DNA of 64,000 bases, taken from contig NZ_CP032707.1 in NCBI RefSeq assembly GCF_003627995.1, forward strand, positions 2,408,501-2,472,500. The letters run 5' to 3'. Of the stretch, positions 41,529 through 51,300 are shown in pieces (position 1 is the first letter of the stretch; the number at the start of each line of letters is the position of its first letter). Under the pieces are notes generated by a model. The model did not search any database and was not told the DNA's origin. It saw nothing but the letters and a program-made list of their open reading frames with translations. The DNA comes from Brevundimonas naejangsanensis. GTDB lineage: Bacteria; Pseudomonadota; Alphaproteobacteria; Caulobacterales; Caulobacteraceae. The position numbers and the translations under genes are program-made.

Positions 41529-41554
41529 GGGCGGTTCCGGCGGGACCGCCCTTT
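41529..41554 (+). terminator. Rho-independent terminator after the restriction-modification gene
   Basis: GGGCGGTTCC, loop GGC, GGGACCGCCC then TTTGCTTT: a 10-bp stem with one G-T type mismatch. It isolates valS from the restriction enzyme gene. Confidence 0.75.
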
Positions 41555-41617
41555 GCTTTACCGAAGAATTCCAGCCTCGACCGACGACGCGCCCGCGTCG
41601 GCCGTCGGGGAAACGAG

Positions 41618-44362
41618 ATGACCATGCTTGAGAAGACGTTCGAACCCAAGGCCGCCGAGCCGCGCATCTACTCCCAGTGGGAGGAGAGCGGCCTGTTCGC
41701 CCCGCGCGCGGCCAAGCCCACTGACGGCGCCGCCGACGCCTATTCGATCGTCATTCCGCCGCCGAACGTGACGGGCAGCCTGCACATCGGCCACGCCCTG
41801 AACAACACGCTCCAGGACATCCTGGCCCGCTATCACCGGATGAAGGGCAAGGCGGTCCTTTGGCTGCCGGGCACCGACCATGCGGGCATCGCCACCCAGA
41901 TGGTGGTCGAGCGCAAGCTGGCGGCCGAGGGCGCGCCGGGTCGGCGCGACATGGGCCGCGACGCCTTCATCGAGAAGGTGTGGGAGTGGAAGGCCGAATC
42001 CGGGGGGACCATCGTGCGCCAGCTGCGCCGCCTGGGCGCGTCGTGCGACTGGTCGCGTGAACGCTTCACCCTGGACGAGGGGCTAAACGCCGCCGTCCGC
42101 AAGGTCTTCGTGCAACTGCATAAGGACGGCCTGATCTATCGCGACAAGCGGCTGGTAAACTGGGACCCGCATTTCCAGACCGCCATCTCGGACCTGGAGG
42201 TCGAGCAGAAGGAGGTCGACGGCGCCTATTGGCACTTCGCCTATCCGCTGGCCGACGGCGTGACCTATCAGCACCCGGTCGCCTTCGACGAGGACGGCAA
42301 GGCGACCGAGTTCGAGACGCGCGGCTTCATCGTCGTAGCGACGACCCGGCCTGAGACCATGCTGGGCGACACCGGCGTGGCGGTTCATCCGGAGGACGAA
42401 CGCTACAAGGGCCTGGTCGGCAAGTTCGTGACCCTGCCGATCACCGGCCGTCGCGTGCCGATCGTCGCCGACGACTACGCCGATCCGACCAAGGGCTCGG
42501 GCGCGGTGAAGATCACGCCGGCGCATGATTTCAACGACTTCGGCGTCGGAAAGCGCGCGGGACTTGAAGCCCTGAACGTGATGGACGCCTTCGGCCGCAT
42601 CACCGCCGCCGACACGCCGGACGTGCCCGCAGAATACGAGGGCCTGGACCGCTTCGCCGCGCGCAAGGCCATCGTCGCCCGCGCCGAGGAAGAAGGCTGG
42701 CTGCGCGAGATCGAGAAGACCAAGCACATGGTCCCGCACGGCGACCGCTCGGGCGTGGTCATCGAGCCGTGGATGACGGACCAATGGTACGTCGACGCCA
42801 AGGTCATGGCCCAGCCCGCCCTGAAGGCGGTCGAGGACGGCGCCACCGTCTTCGAGCCCAAGAGCTATGAGAAGATTTATTTCGAGTGGCTGCGCAACAT
42901 CGAGCCGTGGTGCATCTCGCGTCAGCTGTGGTGGGGCCATCGCATCCCCGCCTGGTATGGCCCGAATGGCGAAATCTACGTCGCCGAAACGGAAGAGGAC
43001 GCCCGCGAACAGGCGCTGTCGGACTATGATTCCGAGGTCATGCTGACCCAGGACGAGGACGTTCTGGACACTTGGTTCTCGTCCGCCCTGTGGCCCTTCT
43101 CGACCATGGGCTGGCCGGAGAAGACCGAGGATCTGGAGCGCTTCTATCCGACCAGCGACCTGGTCACGGCGGCGGACATCATCTTCTTCTGGGTCGCCCG
43201 GATGATGATGATGGGCCTGCACTTCATGGACGAGGTTCCGTTCAAGCGGGTCATCATCAACGGTCTGGTCCGCGACGAGAAGGGCCAGAAGATGTCGAAG
43301 TCCAAGGGCAACGTCATCGACCCGCTGAACATCATCGACGAGCTGGGCGCCGATCCCTTGCGCTTCACCATGGCGATCCTGTCGGGCACGCGCGACATCA
43401 AGCTGTCGAAGCAGCGCATTGAAGGCTATCGCAATTTCGGCACCAAGCTGTGGAACGCGGCTCGCTTCAGCCAGATGAACGAGGCGCGCCGCGTCGAGGG
43501 CTTCGACCCCGCAGGCGTGCAGCAGACGATCAACCGCTGGATCCGCGGCGAACTGACCAAGGCCGAGCGCCAGGTGGCGGACGCCATCGAGGGCGGGCGC
43601 TTCGACGATGCGGCGGGCGCGCTGTACCGCTTCATCTGGAACGTCTTCTGCGACTGGTATCTGGAGCTGGCCAAGCCGGTGTTCAACGGCTCGGACGAGG
43701 CGGCCAAGGCCGAGACCCGCGCCATGACGGCCTGGACCATCGACCAGACGCTGAAGCTGCTGCACCCGGTCATGCCCTACATCACCGAGGAGCTGTGGGC
43801 CGAACTGGGCAAGGAAGGCCCGGCCCGCGACGGCCTGCTGATGGGCGAGACCTGGCCGGTGCTGCCGGACGCCTTCGTTGACGCGGACGCCGAAGCCGAG
43901 ATCGGCTGGCTGGTGGAGTTGATCGGCGAGATCCGCGCCTTGCGGGCCGAGATGAACGTGCCGCCGTCGGCCAAGCCGCCGCTGGCCTTCGTCGCCCCGG
44001 ACGCCGGCACGGCCGAGCGCATCGCGCGTCACCGCGACCTGATCCTGACGCTGGGCCGCGTGTCCGAGGTGGCCGTGGCCGACGCCGCGCCCGCCGGGGC
44101 TGTGACCTTCGTCTCGGGCGGGGCGACGGTCGCCCTGTCGCTGGCCGGGATCATTGATCTTGCCGCCGAGCGCGCGCGCCTAGAGAAGGAGATCGCCGCC
44201 TTCGACAGCGACATCGGCCATGTGAACAAGAAGCTGGGCAACCCCAACTTCGTCGCCCGCGCCGCCGCCGAAGTGGTCGAGGAGCAGCGCGCAAAACTGG
44301 CCGAGGCCGAGGAAGGCAAAGCCAGGCTCCAGGCCGCCCTCAAGCGGCTGGAAGCTCTGTAA
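41618..44362 (+). CDS. valS: Valyl-tRNA synthetase
   Basis: 914 aa from MTMLEKTFEPKAAEPRIY. Class I landmarks: HIGH in GSLHIGHALNNTLQD (about 50-65), the CP1 editing domain with TTRPETMLGDTGVAVHP and DFGVGKR, and KMSKSKGNVIDPL (about 560-572). The C-terminal coiled-coil arm (ERARLEKEIAAFDSDIGHVNKKLGNPNFVARAAAEVVEEQ) is characteristic of ValRS. Charges tRNA-Val in the cytosol. Followed after 13 nt by tlyA. Confidence 0.97.
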   Translation: MTMLEKTFEPKAAEPRIYSQWEESGLFAPRAAKPTDGAADAYSIVIPPPNVTGSLHIGHALNNTLQDILARYHRMKGKAVLWLPGTDHAGIATQMVVERKLAAEGAPGRRDMGRDAFIEKVWEWKAESGGTIVRQLRRLGASCDWSRERFTLDEGLNAAVRKVFVQLHKDGLIYRDKRLVNWDPHFQTAISDLEVEQKEVDGAYWHFAYPLADGVTYQHPVAFDEDGKATEFETRGFIVVATTRPETMLGDTGVAVHPEDERYKGLVGKFVTLPITGRRVPIVADDYADPTKGSGAVKITPAHDFNDFGVGKRAGLEALNVMDAFGRITAADTPDVPAEYEGLDRFAARKAIVARAEEEGWLREIEKTKHMVPHGDRSGVVIEPWMTDQWYVDAKVMAQPALKAVEDGATVFEPKSYEKIYFEWLRNIEPWCISRQLWWGHRIPAWYGPNGEIYVAETEEDAREQALSDYDSEVMLTQDEDVLDTWFSSALWPFSTMGWPEKTEDLERFYPTSDLVTAADIIFFWVARMMMMGLHFMDEVPFKRVIINGLVRDEKGQKMSKSKGNVIDPLNIIDELGADPLRFTMAILSGTRDIKLSKQRIEGYRNFGTKLWNAARFSQMNEARRVEGFDPAGVQQTINRWIRGELTKAERQVADAIEGGRFDDAAGALYRFIWNVFCDWYLELAKPVFNGSDEAAKAETRAMTAWTIDQTLKLLHPVMPYITEELWAELGKEGPARDGLLMGETWPVLPDAFVDADAEAEIGWLVELIGEIRALRAEMNVPPSAKPPLAFVAPDAGTAERIARHRDLILTLGRVSEVAVADAAPAGAVTFVSGGATVALSLAGIIDLAAERARLEKEIAAFDSDIGHVNKKLGNPNFVARAAAEVVEEQRAKLAEAEEGKARLQAALKRLEAL

Positions 44363-44375
44363 GGACTTCCAGGGC

Positions 44376-45101
44376 GTGAGGATCGACCTGCTTCTCGTCG
44401 CGCGTGGCGTCTTCGACACCCGCGCGCGCGCACGCGCCGCCATCGAAGCAGGCTTGGTGAAGGCGGACGGCCGCCTGGTCGCCAAGCCCTCCGAAAAGGT
44501 CGCCGAGGACGCCGAGATCGAAGCCGAGGCCGCTCATCGCTGGGTGGGACGCGGCGCGCTGAAGCTGGAACGGGCGCTGGACCTGTGGCCGGTGGCGGTC
44601 CAGGGGCGCATCGTGCTGGATGTCGGCGCCTCGACGGGCGGCTTCACCGAGGTCTGCCTGGATCGCGGCGCGGTGCGGGTCTTCGCCGTGGACGTCGGCA
44701 CGGGGCAACTGCATCCCAGGGTCGCCGCCCATCCGCGCGTGACCAATCTGGAGAGAACGGACGCCCGCGACCTGACGCCCGCCGTGATCACTGAGGCGCC
44801 GTCTCTGATCGTCTGCGACGCCAGCTTCATCAGCCTGTCGAAGGTGCTTCCGGCGGCCCTGGCCCTGGCGGCGTCGGGCGCGGACCTGATCACCCTGGTG
44901 AAGCCTCAGTTCGAGGCGGGCGGTCCCAAGGCGGTCGGCAAGAAGGGCGTGGTCAAGGATCCGGAGGCCCACGCCGCCGCCGTGGCCAGGGTGCGCGCCT
45001 GGCTGGAGCAAAGCGGCTGGCCCGTGCGCGAGGTCGCCGACAGCCCGATCACCGGCGGTGACGGCAATGTCGAGTTCCTGCTCTGGGCGCGCAAGGCCTG
45101 A
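44376..45101 (+). CDS. tlyA: TlyA family rRNA 2'-O-methyltransferase
   Basis: 241 aa, GTG start. An S4 RNA-binding domain (RIDLLLVARGVFDTRARARAAIEAGLV, 1-60) is followed by a Rossmann methyltransferase with motif I LDVGASTGGFTEVCL (about 84-98), DVGTGQLHP and VKPQFEAGG. Members methylate ribose of cytidines in 16S and 23S rRNA. Older annotations call it haemolysin. It is downstream of valS and may be co-transcribed with it. Confidence 0.92.
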   Translation: MRIDLLLVARGVFDTRARARAAIEAGLVKADGRLVAKPSEKVAEDAEIEAEAAHRWVGRGALKLERALDLWPVAVQGRIVLDVGASTGGFTEVCLDRGAVRVFAVDVGTGQLHPRVAAHPRVTNLERTDARDLTPAVITEAPSLIVCDASFISLSKVLPAALALAASGADLITLVKPQFEAGGPKAVGKKGVVKDPEAHAAAVARVRAWLEQSGWPVREVADSPITGGDGNVEFLLWARKA

Positions 45102-45113
45102 CCCCAAACGATT

Positions 45114-45143
45114 TGAGGGCCGCCGGATGTCCAGCGGCCCTCA
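45114..45143. terminator. Bidirectional hairpin between tlyA and the glycine-zipper gene
   Basis: TGAGGGCCGC (45114-45123) pairs with GCGGCCCTCA (45134-45143) around a 10-nt loop. It sits between two convergent genes; short A/T stretches lie on each side. Confidence 0.6.
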
Positions 45144-45174
45144 TCACATCGTCGATTGACAGGGGGGCTGAAAC

Positions 45175-45798
45175 TTAATCGACGACGCGATAGCGGCCCG
45201 ATTGGTCCATGCAGGTGCGCACGTAGCGCGTCTCCATGCGACCGTCGGGAAGGCGGATGTTGCTCTCGGCCAGGCGGCACTCGTCGGTGTCGCGGCGCGA
45301 AGCGGCGTAGGAGTCGGGATAGTCCCGATAGTAGTCAGAACCATCGCGGCGATCGTCGTAGCGACGGTCGTCATAGCCGCGGTAGTCGTAGGGCCGGTTG
45401 TCGTAGCCATAGGCCGGGGGGACGTAGGTTCCCGAATAGCCCGTGTCGCGACGATAGGGGCTGTTGCAGGCGGCAGAGCTGTTGCCCACGCCTGCGCCGA
45501 TCGCGGCGCCCAGGACGCCGCCCAGGGCGCTGCCCTCGGTGCGACGGCCACGCGCGGCCAGTTGCGAGCCGGCGACGGCGCCGATCGCGGCGCCCAGCAG
45601 TCCGCCCGTCGTGGCGCGTTCACGCTGATCGCGGACGCAGGGATCGTAATAGCTTCCCTGGCTGTAGGAACCGTAGCCGTAGGCCGGCGGATAGCCGTAG
45701 CTCTGGGCCGAAGCAATGCCGGGAAGGGCGACGGCCGAAGCGCAGGCAATGATGGCGACGGCAGCGGCCGAGGCTTTTTTCGAGAGAGGAGCAATCAT
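45175..45798 (-). CDS. Glycine-zipper envelope protein
   Basis: 207 aa. Signal peptide ending ASAQ (about residue 32). Two glycine-zipper helices: TTGGLLGAAIGAVAGSQLAA and GSALGGVLGAAIGAGVGNSSA (about 63-105), the Gly-zipper 2TM pattern also found in outer-membrane lipoproteins such as SlyB. The C-terminal half is rich in Tyr, Arg and Asp (YDYRGYDDRRYDDRRDGSDYY), then ESNIRLPDGRMETRYVRTC. Localisation outer membrane or periplasm; function unknown. Confidence 0.78.
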   Translation of the reverse strand: MIAPLSKKASAAAVAIIACASAVALPGIASAQSYGYPPAYGYGSYSQGSYYDPCVRDQRERATTGGLLGAAIGAVAGSQLAARGRRTEGSALGGVLGAAIGAGVGNSSAACNSPYRRDTGYSGTYVPPAYGYDNRPYDYRGYDDRRYDDRRDGSDYYRDYPDSYAASRRDTDECRLAESNIRLPDGRMETRYVRTCMDQSGRYRVVD

Positions 45799-45921
45799 CG
45801 TTTTTGTCCCTTCGACGGATGTCGTCCTGAACGGGTCAGGCCGCCGTCTGTTGCAGCCCTTGATAGGGCGGCGAAGCTGAACGGCTTTTGATCGCTGCGT
45901 TCATCTTCGTTCATGTTTCGA

Positions 45922-45935
45922 TTTCGACGTCGAAA
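45922..45935. promoter_or_regulatory. 14-bp perfect palindrome upstream of the rRNA methyltransferase gene
   Basis: TTTCGACGTCGAAA, 18 bp before ATG 45953. It could be an operator or part of a short RNA hairpin. No nearby regulator gene explains it. Confidence 0.4.
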
Positions 45936-45952
45936 CGGCTAGAAGCCGCCGC

Positions 45953-47209
45953 ATGACGCATCCGATGACGCAGACGCTGACCATCGCCCGCATGGGCCAT
46001 CAGGGCGACGGGATCGCCGACACCGCCAATGGGCCGGTCTTCGTGCCCGGGGCCCTGCCCGGCGAGGTGGTGGCGGCCGAGGTCAAGGACAGCCGGGCCG
46101 CGCGCTTTGAATTGCTCGAGGCCAGCCCCGACCGGCGGCCGATCCATTCCGAGACCTATGCCGAATGCGGGGTCGCGCCGCTGCAGCACTGGGCCGACGA
46201 GCCCTATCTGGCCTGGAAGCGCGAGGTGGTGATCCAGACCCTGGCCCGCGAAGGGCTGGAGACCGAGGTCGAGCCGACGGTGGCGACGCCCTTGGCCAGC
46301 CGTCGCCGTCTGGCGCTGCACGCGCGCAAGGGACCGGACGGACGAGTCATCCTGGGCTTCAAGGCGCGCAAGTCGTGGCGGGTGGTCGAACTGACCGACT
46401 GTCCGTTGTCGGACCCGCGCCTGACTGCGGCGCTGCCGGCGCTGGCGAGGGTCGCCGCGCCCTTCCTGGGCCATCCGAAGTCGGCGCCGACGCTGCACGT
46501 CACCTTGACCGACGCGGGCCTGGACGTCGACGTGACGGGCGTCGAGAAGCGTTCGGGCGGCCTGAACGGGGACCAACTGGCTCTGGCCATCGCCGCCGCG
46601 GCCGAGGCCGATCTGGCCCGGCTCAGCCTGGACGGAGACACGCTGGTGATGGCGCGCCAGCCGCGCGTTCGCTTCGGCCGGGCGTCCGTGCCCCTGCCGC
46701 CCGCCGCCTTCCTGCAGGCGTCGCCTGCCGCCGAGGCGGCCATGGTCGAGCGCGCGGTGGCGGCGGTGAGAGGGGCCAAGAAGGTCGCCGACCTGTTCTG
46801 CGGCGCAGGCACCTTCACCTTCCCCCTGGCCGAGGTCGCCAGCGTCATGGCCGCCGATTCCGCCGCCGCCTCCATCGCCGCGCTGAAGGCTGGCGTGAGC
46901 ACGGCCCACGGCCTGAAACCCATCGAGGCCCAGGCGCGCGACCTGTTCCGCCGGCCGCTGTCCCCGCATGACCTGAAGGGCTGCGAGGCCATCGTCCTGG
47001 ACCCGCCGCGCGCCGGCGCGCTTGAGCAGACGCAGCAACTTCCGGGGACCAAGGCCTCGGTCATCGTCGGCGTGTCGTGCAATCCCCAGACCTTCGCTCG
47101 CGACGCGCGGGTGTTGGTCGACGCCGGTTTCCGGCTGGAGAAGGTCACGCCGATCGACCAGTTCATCTGGTCGACGCACATCGAACTGGTCGGCGTGTTC
47201 CGCCGCTGA
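45953..47209 (+). CDS. TrmA/RlmD-family RNA 5-methyluridine methyltransferase
   Basis: 418 aa. An N-terminal TRAM-like domain (ARMGHQGDGIADTANGPVFVPGALPGEVVAAEV), then the methyltransferase with VADLFCGAGTFTFPLAE (about 278-294), DPPRAGA and the catalytic Cys376 in SCNPQTFARD. In RlmD-type enzymes a Cys cluster CxxxxxCxxC binds 4Fe-4S; here the matching place has only AECGVAPLQHW, so the cluster is probably lost, as in several cluster-free homologues. Target nucleotide is not known. Confidence 0.88.
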   Translation: MTHPMTQTLTIARMGHQGDGIADTANGPVFVPGALPGEVVAAEVKDSRAARFELLEASPDRRPIHSETYAECGVAPLQHWADEPYLAWKREVVIQTLAREGLETEVEPTVATPLASRRRLALHARKGPDGRVILGFKARKSWRVVELTDCPLSDPRLTAALPALARVAAPFLGHPKSAPTLHVTLTDAGLDVDVTGVEKRSGGLNGDQLALAIAAAAEADLARLSLDGDTLVMARQPRVRFGRASVPLPPAAFLQASPAAEAAMVERAVAAVRGAKKVADLFCGAGTFTFPLAEVASVMAADSAAASIAALKAGVSTAHGLKPIEAQARDLFRRPLSPHDLKGCEAIVLDPPRAGALEQTQQLPGTKASVIVGVSCNPQTFARDARVLVDAGFRLEKVTPIDQFIWSTHIELVGVFRR

Positions 47210-48286
47210 TCAGGACGCAAGATCGAACAGGTCCAGTTGCGGCCGAGCGTCGGCCGGGACGCGGAACTGGCTTTCATCCAGCGCGTGGCGAGGGCCATCC
47301 AGGCCGTAGCGTTTGACCGCCGCCTTGAAACGGGTGGCGATCAGTTCGGCGACGGGGCCGGTTCCTTTCATCCTCTGGGCCCAGTCGGGGTCGTAGTCCT
47401 TGCCCCCGCGCGCCTGGCGGACCAGGGACATGACCCGCGCCGCGCGGTCGGGCCGGGCGTCGGCCAGCCACTCGCGGAACAGGTCCTTGATCTCCAGCGG
47501 CAGGCGCAGGGTCACATACATGGCCGAGGTCGCGCCGGCCTGCTGCGCCGCCTCCAGCACGGCCTCAAGCTCATGGTCGTTCAGCCCGGGGATGACGGGA
47601 GCGAAACCGACGCCGACCGGGCATCCCGCCTCGGCCAGACGGCTGATCGCCTCCAGCCGCTTGGCGGGGGTGGAGGCGCGCGGCTCCATCGCCCGCGCCA
47701 GCTTGCGGTCCAGGGTGGTGATGGAGACGAAGGCCGAGGCCAGGCCCCGCCGCCCCATGTCGCCCAGGATGTCGGTGTCGCGGGCGATCAGCACCGACTT
47801 GGTGATGATGCTGAACGGCTGTCTGAATCGTTGCATGACCTCCAGGATCGAACGGGTCGATTTCGTCTCGCGCTCTACCGGCTGATAGGGGTCGGTGTTG
47901 CCCCCCACGTGGATGCGCCGACAGACGTATCGGGGCTTTGAGAGCTCCTGTTCCAGCAGACGCGCGGCGTCGGGCTTGAAGAAGATCCGGCTCTCGAAAT
48001 CCAGGCCCGGGGATAGGCCCATCCAGGCATGGGACGGACGGGCGTAGCAGTAGATGCAGCCATGTTCGCAGCCCTTGTAGGGGTTGATGGAGCGATCGAA
48101 GCCGACGTCTGGACTGGTGTTACGGGCGATGATGGTGCAGGCGCGTTCCGGGGACAGGGTGGTGCGAAGCGGGGCGGCCGCCTCGTCCTGATCCGTCCAG
48201 CCGTCGTCGTAGGCCTCGCGCCGGTCGGCTTCATACCGACCCGAGGCGTTCGAACGTGCGCCGCGTCCACTCATCGCCTTACTCAT
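47210..48286 (-). CDS. PA0069-family radical SAM protein (SplB-like)
   Basis: 358 aa; a start at 48274 is also possible. The 4Fe-4S motif is KGCEHGCIYCYARP with Cys73, Cys77 and Cys80. Then GGNTDPYQPVE, TKSVLIARDTDIL and GFAPVIPGLND, as in the PA0069/spore-photoproduct-lyase-like group. Bacteria of this type do not sporulate and the natural reaction is unknown. Tail to tail with the rRNA methyltransferase (adjacent stops). Confidence 0.85.
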   Translation of the reverse strand: MSKAMSGRGARSNASGRYEADRREAYDDGWTDQDEAAAPLRTTLSPERACTIIARNTSPDVGFDRSINPYKGCEHGCIYCYARPSHAWMGLSPGLDFESRIFFKPDAARLLEQELSKPRYVCRRIHVGGNTDPYQPVERETKSTRSILEVMQRFRQPFSIITKSVLIARDTDILGDMGRRGLASAFVSITTLDRKLARAMEPRASTPAKRLEAISRLAEAGCPVGVGFAPVIPGLNDHELEAVLEAAQQAGATSAMYVTLRLPLEIKDLFREWLADARPDRAARVMSLVRQARGGKDYDPDWAQRMKGTGPVAELIATRFKAAVKRYGLDGPRHALDESQFRVPADARPQLDLFDLAS

Positions 48287-48371
48287 GGGGGCATGATGCG
48301 GCTATGAGCGGAACAAATCAAGAACAAAATGGGCGCGCCGGGAACAGGGGCGATGGGGGACTCGGCGTTCC

Positions 48372-51300
48372 TTAGCGTCTGGCGGCGTTGGGTCTGCGGT
48401 CGCGCCGGTCGCCGCCCGGGCGGGGGCCTTCGCGGCGCCAGCGGACGGACAGGCTGGCGTCGCCTTCACCGCCGAACTTGGAGCTGATCGCCAGGTTGCG
48501 GCGCACCTGCCATTCGACGTTGACCGCCGCCCCGCCTTCGCCGCCGCCGATGACTTCCAGATAGACCTTGTCGGTGATGTAGCGGCCGCCCGCGACCGTC
48601 AGGCTCGAGGCCTCGCCGCTGAAGGACAGCCGGTCCAGCCCAGCCAGTTCGCGGAGGTTGCCGATGACGTCGAAACCGCCGCCGCCCGCCAGCGAGGCCA
48701 CGGCCGAGGCCAGCTGGGCCGCCTCGAACGGCGATAGCTGCGCCGCCGAGCGGCCGAACAGCACCTGCGACAGGATTTCGTCCTGGGGCAGGGCAGGGGT
48801 GGAGGTCAGGGCGATCTTGGGCTCGGCCGCCGTGCCGGTGACCTTGATCACCGCCGTCAGGGCCGGGTCCTCGCGCACGGCCTCGAGGTTCAGGCGAATG
48901 CGCGCCGGATCGGTGGAGAGCGTGACGGAGCCTCGGTCGTCGAAGACGAACCGCTTGCCGGCGAACTCATAGTCGCCGCGCACCACATTGGCTGTGCCCG
49001 TCAGCTGCGGCCGGGTGATGGTGCCGCGCACGCGAGCGTTGGCGGACAGCTCGACGTTCAGCCCCCGGCCGCGCACGTGAATCTCGCGCCCGGTCAGGTT
49101 CAGGTTGAGGCCGATCTGGGGGCCGCGCCCTCTCTGTTCGGTCTCGACCAGGTCGCCGCCGGGGCGGTTGATCTCGACCACGTCCATCTTCACCACCCCG
49201 TTCGAGCCGGGCAGGTTGGGCGAGATTTGGCCGTCGTCGATATCGAGATCGCCGCTCAGCTGGATGTTGCCGTCGGCGCCGCGGACGGCGGTCAGCTGGC
49301 CGTTGGCGCGGGCCTCGGCGATGTCGTTGTCGATGATGCGGAAGCGGGTCAGCTCCAGCCGCAGGGTCGAGCCCGAGCCTTGGCGCAGGCCGATGTCGCC
49401 GCCGCCGGAGACCACGCCCTTGACGCCGTCGGTGGCCTCGAACCGTTCGATCACGGCGCGGCTGTCGTCGAAGCGGCTGGCCAGGGTCACGTTCTCAAGC
49501 CGCAGGCCCGTGACGCTGTCGCGGAAGGCGCCCTGGCTGAGGTCGAGGCGGCCGTTCAGGCGCGGCGCGTTCAGCGTTCCCGCCAGGGTCGCGCGGCCGT
49601 TCACCTGGCCCGACAGCGACTGGGCGCCGCCCAGGAACAGGTCCCAGATGGGCTGGATCTGCCCCTGGATGGCGACCTGGCCGGACATGTCGCGGGTGCG
49701 GGCGATCGCCAGGCGCAGCGGGGCGGCCGAGGCCTCGACCGGCAGGGACACGTCGGCCGTCGCCTGAACCGCCGTGCCGTCCTGGGCCTGAGCCCGCAGC
49801 CGCAGGACGTTGTCGTTCAGTTCGACGCTCAGCGCCCCGTCGACGGCCAGGCCGCGCGGCGCGTCTATGCTGCGCAGCTGGCGCAGGTCGACATTGGCCG
49901 AGCCGCGCAGGGTCTCGCCCTGACCCTGAAGGGACACCCGGCCGGTGACCTGGCCGCGCAGGTCTGGGGCCAGGGAGCCGATCTCGACATTGGCCAGGTC
50001 GGCCTGGACAACGCTGCCCTGCTTGTCCTGCTTCAGCTCGCCGGTCAGCACCCCGCCGCCGACGCCCAGGTCCAGGCGGGCGACGCGGCCGTCGCCGCTG
50101 ATGGCGAACACGGCCGGACCGCGGGTGGTGAAGGCGACGTCGCGCACACGCCCGCCGCCGCGCAGGGTCACGCTCTGGGCGCCGCCCTGGCGCGAGTATT
50201 CCCCCGTGCCGTTGAACTGGATCGGATTGGCGCCGCCGACGTCGGCGGCGAGGGTGAAGGGCAGGCGCTCCAGCGTGCCCTGGCCCTTCAAGGCCAGATT
50301 GCGCACGGTCCAGGTCTGGCCGGCCAGGCGGACGTTGCGTCCGGTGACGTCCAGGATGGCGGTCTGATCGCCGCCGCCTTCGGTCAGCCGAACCCGGCCG
50401 CTGGCCTCGCCCGAGGCCAGGAAGGCGCCCTGGCGCGCGCTGAAGACCAGATCGGCGCTGGAGGGGAAGTTGTTGGACAAGGCGACGTCTCCGCGCGCCG
50501 TCACCCCGCCGGCGTTCACGTCCACGTCCGTCAGCCGCAAGCGCGGCCCGCCCAGGTGGAAGTTGCCCGAGGCGCGCGCCGGTCCGTAGTTGGAGCCGGA
50601 GTTCAGCACGATCCGTCCGTCCGAGGCGTCGTCCCCCTTGCGGAAGCTGAGGATCAGGTCGGCGTTGGTCAGGGTCAGCCCTCCCGCCGCCAGCTTGTCG
50701 AAAGCGGCGCGCAGGTCCGCGCGCGGCTGGGCCCAGGTGCCGGTCAGGGCCCCGTCGCCGGTCATCGCGCCGTCGATGGCCACGGGACCGACCCCGAACG
50801 GGCCGTGGGCGTTCCAGTCCAGCGCCAGGCGCAGCTTGGAGCCTTCGATCAGGCCCTGGGCGCCCATGCGACCCGCGGCGCCGGTCAGTTCGGCGCTATC
50901 GACCGACACCACGCCCTTGTTGAGCGATCCCGTCATTTGCAGGCGCGGCGTCTGGCCGAGCAGGCGGTCCAGTTCTTCCATGCCGACGGCCATGCCCGCG
51001 CCCCGCCCGTCGAAGCTGAAGGTCCAAGGGGCGCCGGCCCTGGCCGAGGCGGCGCGGATCGGTCCGCTGAAGGCGCCGCGCGCGGCCGGTCGGATGCGCG
51101 ACAGATCGGTCAGGACGGCCTGGCCGTTGAAGTTCAATCCGCCGTTCAGGCTGCGCCCGCCGGATCCGGTCAGGGTCAGGCCCTGGCCGCGCAGGTCGGC
51201 CTTCTTCACGAGATAGGCGCCGTCGACTATCCGGGCGCCTTCCAGTTGAAGGCGCGGCGTCGCCCCCAGCAGGGCGCCGATGATGCCGGCCGAAGAGCCG

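Noticed and set aside
41488..41617. T-box or other riboswitch before valS
   Set aside because: Only a terminator of the upstream gene is seen; no T-box features, which are also not expected in this group.
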